Assembly: GCA_020630035.1 (NCBI GenBank) | Contig: JAHDCB010000037.1 | Coordinates: 1 to 12,727 of the forward strand | DNA length: 12,727 bases | Source: Gammaproteobacteria bacterium | GTDB lineage: Bacteria; Pseudomonadota; Gammaproteobacteria; Chromatiales; Chromatiaceae | Direction: 5' to 3' | In this document: positions 6,972 through 12,727 of the stretch, one piece after another | Position numbering within the stretch: position 1 is the first letter of the stretch | Layout: each line of letters begins with the position of its first letter | Program-made: the position numbers and the translations under genes | The notes under the pieces: model-generated | Seen by the model: the letters and a program-made list of their open reading frames with translations, nothing else | The model's database searches: none | Told to the model about the DNA's origin: nothing

Positions 6972-8134
6972 TCCCAGTTTAAGGCTCCACCTGTCTGGTA
7001 TTCAGTAACCCGGGTTTCAAAAAAGTTTTTTTCTTTTTTCAGATCCAGTACTTCAGACATCCACGGAAACGGGTTTGTCACGCCCGGATATTGTTCCGGC
7101 AACCCGATCTGACCACAACGTCGATTGGCAATAAATTGCAGGTAATCGGCGAACATGCCTGCATTCAGGCCTAATACACCTCGTGGCATCGTATCCTGTG
7201 CATAGGCTATTTCCAATGCAACGGCTTCTTTAATCATCCCGATGATGTCTGCCTGAAACTCAGTTGTCCACAGATCCGGGTTTTCCAGTTTAATCTGGTT
7301 GATCACGTCCATACCAAAATTCATATGCATGGATTCATCCCGCAGAATATACTGAAATTGTTCTGCGGTACCGGTCATCTTATTGCGCCGTCCCATGCTC
7401 AGGATCTGTACGAAGCCGACATAAAAAAAGATGCCTTCAAAGATGACATAAAATGCCACCAGCTCACGTAGCAATTTCTGATCATTTGCCACGGTACCCG
7501 TACGAAAATTCGGGTCCGCCAGATGTTGCGTAAACGGCAGTGCCCATTCCGCCTTGCGCGCCACCGCAGGCACTTCGCGATACATGTTAAATACTTCGCC
7601 TTCATCCAGACCAAGCGACTGGATAACATATTGATATGCGTGTGTATGCAACGCTTCTTCAAATGCCTGTCGCAATAAATACTGACGACATTCCGGATTG
7701 GTAATATGCCGGTAGACTGCTAGTACCAGGTTATTTGCAACCAGTGAATCTGCGGTTGAAAAAAACCCAAGATTACGCTTAATAATCAGTCGCTCATCAT
7801 CTGTCAGCCCTTGTGGGTCTTTCCACAACGCAATATCTGCCGTCATATTGACTTCCTGCGGCATCCAGTGATTGGCGCAGCCATCCAGATATTTCTGCCA
7901 GGCCCACTCATATTTAAATGGCACTAGCTGATTCACATCAGCACGACAATTGATAATTTTTTTGTCGTCTACCCGAATGCGTCCAGCTCCCATAGCCAGG
8001 TTTTCCAGACCTTGTACACCAGCATCTGCGGGTGGCTGCAGACGATCCACATCAACCGCTGACGTGTTTGCGATCACAGCATCCGGTGCGGATTTTAACG
8101 ATGTCTTACTCAGTGGATCATCCCAGTTCAGCAT
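6968..8134 (-). CDS. nrdB: Ribonucleotide reductase class Ia small (beta) subunit
   Basis: The 388-residue protein is the radical-generating subunit of aerobic ribonucleotide reductase, which makes deoxynucleotides together with NrdA. By alignment from memory to E. coli and Chlamydia proteins, the iron ligands are D129, E160, H163, E233, E267 and H270, and the radical tyrosine is Y167 (H163 plus four). The overall sequence resembles the Pseudomonas/Chlamydia branch (FFSTADSLVANN, LRDESMH, NPFPWMSE). However, it has Asp and Tyr where the chlamydial class Ic enzyme has Glu and Phe, so a normal tyrosyl radical is expected. The C-terminal tail (TGGALNWE), which docks into NrdA, is complete. A good Shine-Dalgarno, ACGGAG, lies 5 nt before the ATG. 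Upstream is recN (26 nt), not nrdA, which is unusual; nrdA must be elsewhere. The ORF immediately downstream overlaps the stop codon. Confidence 0.97.
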   Translation of the reverse strand: MLNWDDPLSKTSLKSAPDAVIANTSAVDVDRLQPPADAGVQGLENLAMGAGRIRVDDKKIINCRADVNQLVPFKYEWAWQKYLDGCANHWMPQEVNMTADIALWKDPQGLTDDERLIIKRNLGFFSTADSLVANNLVLAVYRHITNPECRQYLLRQAFEEALHTHAYQYVIQSLGLDEGEVFNMYREVPAVARKAEWALPFTQHLADPNFRTGTVANDQKLLRELVAFYVIFEGIFFYVGFVQILSMGRRNKMTGTAEQFQYILRDESMHMNFGMDVINQIKLENPDLWTTEFQADIIGMIKEAVALEIAYAQDTMPRGVLGLNAGMFADYLQFIANRRCGQIGLPEQYPGVTNPFPWMSEVLDLKKEKNFFETRVTEYQTGGALNWE

Positions 8135-8139
8135 AGATA

Positions 8140-8145
8140 CTCCGT
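8140..8145 (-). promoter_or_regulatory. Ribosome-binding site of nrdB
   Basis: ACGGAG on the minus strand, 5 nt before the ATG, lies in the 26-nt gap behind recN. It is the clearest Shine-Dalgarno in the window and supports the chosen nrdB start. It would let nrdB be translated on its own even if co-transcribed with recN. Confidence 0.7.
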
Positions 8146-8160
8146 GGTTTACGTTCTAAA

Positions 8161-9828
8161 TCAAGTATGTTGCGCCAACGTTATCATTTCCGCCGCATGA
8201 CGGCGCGTTTGTTCGGTAATTGCCACTCCGCCCAGCATACGTGCAATTTCCTGCACCCGTGCAGTTGCCGCGAGTGCCTGTACCAGGGCCTGACTGACAC
8301 CATCAGCCTGTTGTTTCCGCACCTGATAATGTTGATGCCCTTGTGCGGCCACTTGTGCCAGGTGGGTGACACAAATCACTTGATACTGCTGGCCAAGCCG
8401 ACGCAATAATTGGCCAACAATATCGGCAACAGCACCACCGATACCCACATCCACTTCATCAAAGATCAGTGTTGGCACCTGGGCACAATCACTGGTTGCC
8501 ACCTGGATTGCCAGGGCGATACGCGATAATTCACCGCCAGAGGCAACATCAGACAAGGCAGCTAACGGCTGGCCCGGATTGGTCTGCACCATCAACCGGA
8601 TCCGGTCTGTCCCATATTGACCTGGCTCATCCGGGGTGCAGTCTACCTGAAAATCACTTTGCTGCATCCCCAATGTCTGCAGGCTGTCAGTAACTGTCCG
8701 GGCAAGCTGTATGGCTGCAGCATGGCGTGCCTCACTGATCTGTTGTGCCTGCTGCTGATACGCCTGTTCACACTGCGTCACTTGACCAGCCAATGTATCT
8801 AATTGCTGATCAACCTGGTTCAGCGTACTCAATTCGGTCCGCAAGGCCTCTGCCAGCTCTGGCAATTTTTCCGGTTCTGTCCGGTGTTTACGCGCCAGAT
8901 CGTGCAAGGCGGATAATTGTTGCTCGCAGGTGTGCAATGCCTCCGGGTCTTGCGTCAGCTGGTCCACATAACGGCGCAATTCCTGGGCCGCTTCATCCAG
9001 CTGAATCTCAGCCGAGGACAATAAGGCCAGCACCGGTTGCAATGCCACTGCATCCAGTTCCACTGCTGTCTGCAATGACTGGATCACCTGGCTCAGTTGT
9101 GTCGCTAAATCCTGATCATCGCCCTGTATCTGTTGCCAGGCGGCAGTACTGACGGTCTGTAACTGGACAGCATGTGCCAGTCGATGATGCTCTGCGGTCA
9201 ATTCTGCTAGCTGTGCTGCTGTATCCAGTACCGGCTCCAGTTCATCCAACTGATAGCGTACATAATCCTGCCGTTTGCCACGCTCGTCTGCGGCCTGCTG
9301 CAATTCGGCCAGCGTCTGTTGTGCCTGTTGCCATTCCTGATATTGTCTACGTAGCCGGTTCACTGGCTCGGTCAGTTGCGCATACCGGTCCAGCAACTGA
9401 CGTTGTGCTGCCGGACGCAACAATGCCTGATGGGCATGCTGGCCATGAATCTGTAACAACAGTTCACCCAGGGCCCGTAACATTGCCTGCGTGACCGGTC
9501 GACCATTGATCGCCGCCCGTGATCGGCCAGAACGCACCAGAACACGGCGTAACACACATTGATCTTGTTCTGCGAGATCTTGTTCTGTTAACCAGGCTTG
9601 TGCCGCCGGACAATCTTCCAGGCTGAACATGCTGTGTACTTCAGCCTTGTCACACCCGGTCCGAATCAGTTCCGGACTGGCCTTTGCCCCCAGGGTCAGC
9701 CCCAGTGCATCCAACAGAATGGACTTGCCTGCACCTGTTTCCCCGGTCAGCACACTGAACCCGGCCTGAAAGTCCAGGTTCAGGTGATCCACAATCACCA
9801 GATTATGAATGCTCAGTTGTAACAACAT
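8161..9828 (-). CDS. recN: DNA repair ATPase RecN
   Basis: The 555-residue protein is a full-length RecN, an SMC-like ATPase that gathers broken DNA ends during recombinational double-strand-break repair. The N-terminal ATPase lobe has Walker A GETGAGKS at 29-36. A long Gln- and Glu-rich coiled coil (about 150-385) leads to the C-terminal lobe with signature ASGGELSR at 429-436, Walker B LIFDE ending D457-E458, the D-loop DVGIGG, and a switch His in CVTHLAQVA. The family length is about 550, so it is complete. The ATG start lies 3 nt after the nadK stop (TAAGGTATG), a gene order shared by many gammaproteobacteria. In E. coli recN is under strong LexA control with its own promoter; here no room exists for a separate promoter outside nadK, so co-transcription is likely. 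I did not find a LexA box next to the start. Confidence 0.97.
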   Translation of the reverse strand: MLLQLSIHNLVIVDHLNLDFQAGFSVLTGETGAGKSILLDALGLTLGAKASPELIRTGCDKAEVHSMFSLEDCPAAQAWLTEQDLAEQDQCVLRRVLVRSGRSRAAINGRPVTQAMLRALGELLLQIHGQHAHQALLRPAAQRQLLDRYAQLTEPVNRLRRQYQEWQQAQQTLAELQQAADERGKRQDYVRYQLDELEPVLDTAAQLAELTAEHHRLAHAVQLQTVSTAAWQQIQGDDQDLATQLSQVIQSLQTAVELDAVALQPVLALLSSAEIQLDEAAQELRRYVDQLTQDPEALHTCEQQLSALHDLARKHRTEPEKLPELAEALRTELSTLNQVDQQLDTLAGQVTQCEQAYQQQAQQISEARHAAAIQLARTVTDSLQTLGMQQSDFQVDCTPDEPGQYGTDRIRLMVQTNPGQPLAALSDVASGGELSRIALAIQVATSDCAQVPTLIFDEVDVGIGGAVADIVGQLLRRLGQQYQVICVTHLAQVAAQGHQHYQVRKQQADGVSQALVQALAATARVQEIARMLGGVAITEQTRRHAAEMITLAQHT

Positions 9829-9831
9829 ACC

Positions 9832-10713
9832 TTACTGAACCGGTTGTTCGCCCCAACCCAGCTTGGTGCGCAGAATAGTGTAATGATCATAATCTGCCGG
9901 ATGTAACAAACGCACCGGGACCGGATACCGACTAATCTGCACATGTTCATCCGCTGCCAGACACAAGCTGGCCTGACCATCGCAAGTCACACGGACGTAC
10001 GCCGGATTGGTCCGGCCACAAATCGCCATCACCACAGTACTATCACCTCCGACAACCAATGGCCGATTACCCAGCGTATGTGGACAGATCGGTACCAGGG
10101 CGATCGCATCCAGGTTCGGTGCCAACAACGGCCCACCGCCAGACAGGGCATAGGCCGTCGAGCCGGTCGGTGTGGCAACAATCAGACCATCTGAGCGTTG
10201 CGTATCCAGCAAGGTACCATCCAGCCACAAATTAAATTCCAGCATCCGGGCAACATGCCACTTATGCAGCACCACATCATTCAGAGCCAGTTGCGGTGGT
10301 TGTTCACCCACAGTGCAGGACAATAAAAAGCGTTCTTCCTGCTGATACGCACCGCACAATACCGCAGCTAATACCGTCAGCATGTCGTCCGGTGAAATAT
10401 CGACCAGAAAGCCCAGACGCCCCAGATTCACGCCAAGTAGCGGCACACCGGCATGCACAAACTGGTGCACACCTCGCAGCAAGGTGCCATCACCACCCAC
10501 CACAATGGCCAGGTCGCTCTGCGCCACCAGAACCTCTGGCGACGCGGCTGTCACTTCTGGCAATAAGGCTGCTGCCGCTGCATCACAGGCAACCTGTAAG
10601 TCTCGCTGTAATAAAAAACGGTACAGCACCTGTACTGTCGCCGCCAATTGCTGATCAGATGTCGGATCTGATTTCGCCAGCAGCGCAATCCGTTGAAATG
10701 CCGCCGTCGGCAT
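9832..10713 (-). CDS. nadK: NAD kinase
   Basis: The 293-residue cytosolic enzyme phosphorylates NAD to NADP using ATP. Visible family marks are GGDGT (73-77) with catalytic Asp75, LGRLGFL just after, the NAD-contacting LND (144-146), and the glycine-rich SDGLIVATPTGSTAYALSGG stretch (174-193). The length agrees with bacterial NadK (about 290-300). I chose the ATG at 10713, whose A is the last base of the gspG stop (TAATG), giving a 1-nt overlap and probable coupled translation. A GGAG sits only 2 nt from it, which is close. A TTG five codons upstream could add a few residues. It is followed by recN after 3 nt. Confidence 0.96.
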   Translation of the reverse strand: MPTAAFQRIALLAKSDPTSDQQLAATVQVLYRFLLQRDLQVACDAAAAALLPEVTAASPEVLVAQSDLAIVVGGDGTLLRGVHQFVHAGVPLLGVNLGRLGFLVDISPDDMLTVLAAVLCGAYQQEERFLLSCTVGEQPPQLALNDVVLHKWHVARMLEFNLWLDGTLLDTQRSDGLIVATPTGSTAYALSGGGPLLAPNLDAIALVPICPHTLGNRPLVVGGDSTVVMAICGRTNPAYVRVTCDGQASLCLAADEHVQISRYPVPVRLLHPADYDHYTILRTKLGWGEQPVQ

Positions 10714-11144
10714 TACTCCAGTTCCCAATTCCCGATATCCTGGTCTGGTCCGGTACCGCCCTTCAGGTTGTCCGCACCATAGGTATAGATATCAATTGTG
10801 CCCTGTACTCCCGGGCTCAGATAGCGATATTTATTGCCCCAGGGATCCTTCGGCATCCGGGCAATATATTTCGGCACCAGCGAGGATAACGCCTCATCAG
10901 TCGTCGGATAGTTGAAATTGTCCAGTTTGTATAGATCCAATGCAGCCTGAATCGCCCGGATATCCTGCTTTGCCTTGGTGGCACGCGCCTGATCCGGTCG
11001 ATCCATCACCTGCGGCACGATCAGTGCTGCCAGCACACCCAGAATCACCACCACCACCATCAGTTCAATCAGCGTGAAGCCACGCATGCGCCCCGGCTGA
11101 CTCTGCCGCACTAATCTACCTCGCCAGCATGATTTATTTCTCAT
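10713..11144 (-). CDS. gspG: Type II secretion major pseudopilin GspG
   Basis: The 143-residue protein is the main subunit of the type II secretion pseudopilus. The leader is processed by prepilin peptidase GspO/PilD: cleavage is expected between Gly22 and Phe23, giving mature FTLIELMVVVVILG with Glu5 (E27 here) and one hydrophobic helix. The C-terminal part has the GspG pattern of WGNKYRYLSPG, then DIYTYGADN, then GGTG and DIGNW, the calcium-binding loop region. The leader is long (22 residues, rich in Arg); a Met at position 20 would give only three leader residues. The ATG at 11144 has AGAGG about 11 nt before it. It lies 19 nt after gspF and overlaps nadK by 1 nt. No gspH or other minor pseudopilin follows, which differs from the usual gsp operon. 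Confidence 0.95.
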   Translation of the reverse strand: MRNKSCWRGRLVRQSQPGRMRGFTLIELMVVVVILGVLAALIVPQVMDRPDQARATKAKQDIRAIQAALDLYKLDNFNYPTTDEALSSLVPKYIARMPKDPWGNKYRYLSPGVQGTIDIYTYGADNLKGGTGPDQDIGNWELE

Positions 11145-11163
11145 CCAGTCATAACCTCTGCAT

Positions 11164-12375
11164 TCACTGAATTAACTGATTCATATTAAAGATGGGTAAC
11201 AGAATCGCTAACACAATCGTCAACACAACCGACCCCATCACCAAGACCATCAAGGGCTCAAACATCCCCAGTGCTGTTTCTACCACGACATTATTATCTT
11301 TTTCCTGTACCTCAGCGGCATGTACCATCATGTCGCCCAGGTTACCGCTGGCCTCACCACTCGCAACCAGATTTAACATCAGCGGTTCAAAAAAACCAGT
11401 CATCTGCAACGCCCGTTGCAGACTCATACCTTCCTTGACCCGGCTCTCTGCTGCCTGCAGAGCATCTCTGATCGGCAACAGACTGACCACATGCGTCGAT
11501 ATCGCCAGTGACTCGGTTGCTGGTACGCGGCTGTTCAGCAACATCCCACATGTTCTGGCAAATCGCGCCGCCGTCACTCGCCGGACAAAACCACCCAATG
11601 CCGGCACACGCAATAGCACGCCATGTGCGGCATGACGGATCTTCGGTAAACGCAATGCATAGCGATATCCCAGAATACCAACTGCCCCGACCAGCACCAG
11701 TATCAGACCATGCTGTTGCAAAAATTCACTGAATGCAATCAATCCGGTGGTCAATGCCGGTAAAGTCTGCTGCATAGACTCAAATACCTGCACCACCTGC
11801 GGCACGACGTACACCAGTAGTACCACGATGACCAGAAATGCGACTAGTGTGACGATCATCGGATATAGCAACGCCATCTGCAACTTCTGACGCGACTGAA
11901 AGCTGGACTCAGCATATTCCGCCAGCCGTTCCATCACTTCCACCAGATGCCCGGAATGCTCGCCAGCGGCAATCGTCGGCACGTAATAATCCGGAAAGCT
12001 ATTGGGAAATGCTGTCATTGCATTGGCCAGTGTATGCCCCTCCGATACCCTGGCGCGTACTGAGCGCAACAGATTCGCCACTGGCTTCTTTTTCGTTTGC
12101 GCGACCACATTATCCAATGCCTGTTCCAGTGGCAATCCTGAATTCAGCAAGACCGCTAACTGGGTCGAAAATAATGCCAGGTCGCGCGGCTTGACTGGCC
12201 GGTTAAAGGGAGTCTTGGTTTTTTTCGCAGCAGCGACCACCACTGGTGTCACTTCAGTCGGCACATACGCCTGAGCGCGCAGCTTATTCCGCACCTGCCG
12301 CGCGGAATCACCTTCCATCACACCTTTACGCAGTTTTCCTGCTGAATCTAACGCACGCCAACTGAATGCAGCCAT
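11164..12375 (-). CDS. gspF: Type II secretion inner-membrane platform protein GspF
   Basis: The 403-residue polytopic protein is the core of the type II secretion assembly platform and couples the GspE ATPase to pseudopilus growth. The N-terminus (MAAFSWRALDSAGKLRKG, then EGDSARQVR) is typical of GspF. Two copies of the T2SSF fold are seen: SGLPLEQAL with GEHSGHLVEVM, and SRVPATESL with SGEASGNLGDMM. Membrane helices fall at about 168-190, 222-240 and 375-397, with the C-terminal helix ending near the end of the protein. I chose the ATG at 12375, because AGAGGG lies 4 nt upstream and the resulting N-terminus matches the family. A TTG start five codons earlier (12390) would put that ribosome site inside the coding region. 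The ATPase gene gspE, normally directly upstream, is not there; a broken unknown gene is. Confidence 0.95.
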   Translation of the reverse strand: MAAFSWRALDSAGKLRKGVMEGDSARQVRNKLRAQAYVPTEVTPVVVAAAKKTKTPFNRPVKPRDLALFSTQLAVLLNSGLPLEQALDNVVAQTKKKPVANLLRSVRARVSEGHTLANAMTAFPNSFPDYYVPTIAAGEHSGHLVEVMERLAEYAESSFQSRQKLQMALLYPMIVTLVAFLVIVVLLVYVVPQVVQVFESMQQTLPALTTGLIAFSEFLQQHGLILVLVGAVGILGYRYALRLPKIRHAAHGVLLRVPALGGFVRRVTAARFARTCGMLLNSRVPATESLAISTHVVSLLPIRDALQAAESRVKEGMSLQRALQMTGFFEPLMLNLVASGEASGNLGDMMVHAAEVQEKDNNVVVETALGMFEPLMVLVMGSVVLTIVLAILLPIFNMNQLIQ

Positions 12376-12379
12376 CTGG

Positions 12380-12385
12380 CCCTCT
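12380..12385 (-). promoter_or_regulatory. Ribosome-binding site of gspF (decides the start)
   Basis: AGAGGG on the minus strand lies 4 nt before the ATG at 12375. It supports this start over the in-frame TTG at 12390, which would make the site part of the coding sequence. Confidence 0.6.
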
Positions 12386-12390
12386 GACAA

Positions 12391-12492
12391 TTCAAATAAT
12401 GGTTCGGATCATTACCAGATAAATAGCCATGCTAACACAACAGAAGTACCGTCATGCAGAATTTAGGACCAGAGTAGTTTAACAGTGAAGGA
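12391..12492 (-). other. Leader region upstream of gspF
   Basis: About 100 nt separate the end of the broken upstream gene from gspF. On the minus strand, TTGTGT and GGTAAT about 18 nt apart could be a weak sigma-70 promoter, but the match is poor. No other structure stands out. If the gspF-to-nrdB series has its own promoter, it is most likely here. Confidence 0.25.
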
Positions 12493-12727
12493 CTACAGCT
12501 GCTTCAATTGCTGCAGATCAGCACCGTTCAATCGGAGCAACACTTGATGAATTTCCAACACTTCGGACAGTTTTATGACACGATAGCCCCGTAGTGACTG
12601 ATTCGTTCATAAACTTCGGTGACTTTTAATCGTTTCAGGCTCAAACCTAACTCGTCAAAAATTCGTATCATGAAATGCTGATTAAACTTTCTGCGCTTCC
12701 ATGAGGCCATTGAAATCACCGTCTCAG
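12493..12727 (-). pseudogene. C-terminal part of an unrecognised gene with a frameshift (runs off the window)
   Basis: From the right edge, one minus-strand frame is open until TAA at 12573-12575 and encodes KRRKFNQHFMIRIFDELG, then LSLKRLKVTEVYERISHYG. A second frame takes over at the GGGG run (minus strand; 12587-12590) and encodes GYRVIKLSEVLEIHQVLLRL, then NGADLQQLKQL, ending at TAG (12493-12495). Adding one G to the run joins both into a single smooth, charged, helical C-terminus (RISHYGGYRVIKLSEV). I do not recognise the family, and it does not resemble GspE. Either a real frameshift or a sequencing error explains it. The upstream part is outside the window. Confidence 0.45.

Noticed and set aside
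8745..9152. A 135-codon plus-strand frame inside recN
   Set aside because: It is antisense to the coiled-coil part of recN and arises from Gln/Leu-rich codon use, with no start signal or motif.
10296..10889. A 197-codon plus-strand frame across nadK and gspG
   Set aside because: It is antisense to two clear genes and the product is low-complexity Pro/His/Arg.
12376..12390. Earlier TTG start for gspF
   Set aside because: The ATG at 12375 has an AGAGGG site in front of it and gives the family-typical MAAF start.
1..12727. CRISPR array, tRNA, rRNA, insertion sequence or prophage
   Set aside because: I looked for direct repeats with spacers, cloverleaf segments, transposase motifs and phage genes by eye and saw none.

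Overview
This window looks like chromosomal DNA from a gammaproteobacterium. The pointers are the nadK-recN pair, a Pseudomonas-type class Ia NrdB, a type II secretion GspF/GspG pair and an outer-membrane TonB-dependent receptor. The genus cannot be fixed from the sequence. Base composition is moderate and looks even across the window. I see no phage, insertion sequence, tRNA, rRNA or CRISPR array.

Layout. Left third (plus strand): a TonB-dependent receptor (84-2078) is followed after 15 nt by a fused two-domain ATPase of the oligopeptide/dipeptide/nickel ABC family (2094-4100). Together they look like the outer-membrane and energising parts of one uptake system. The permeases and binding protein are not in the window. 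The first 40 bases hold a weak match to a cobalamin-riboswitch B12 box next to a perfect 6-bp hairpin.

Middle (4101-4656): there is no intact gene here. On the minus strand lies the broken remains of a glycine-amidinotransferase-like gene, with recognisable blocks split over two frames.

Right two thirds (minus strand, so transcription runs from high to low coordinates): a tight series gspF (12375-11164), gspG (11144-10713), nadK (10713-9832), recN (9828-8161), nrdB (8134-6968), a 44-codon frameshifted small ORF (6971-6836) and an unusual P-type ATPase (6816-4657). Gaps run from a 1-nt overlap to 26 nt, so this may be one transcript, although the functions are mixed: protein secretion, NADP synthesis, DNA repair, dNTP synthesis and ion transport. 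nrdA and gspE, the usual partners of nrdB and gspF, are absent where one would expect them. Upstream of gspF is a second broken gene (12493-12727), unrecognised and frameshifted.

Most notable points: the P-type ATPase has all the P1B catalytic motifs but lacks the metal-binding CPC motif and any N-terminal HMA domain; a degraded amidinotransferase follows it directly; a small ORF just upstream of the ATPase would be intact if one C were removed from a CCCC run; and both halves of the fused ABC ATPase carry a four-cysteine motif with identical spacing. Three frame disruptions in one window suggest either real gene decay or, for the two at C/G runs, sequencing error.
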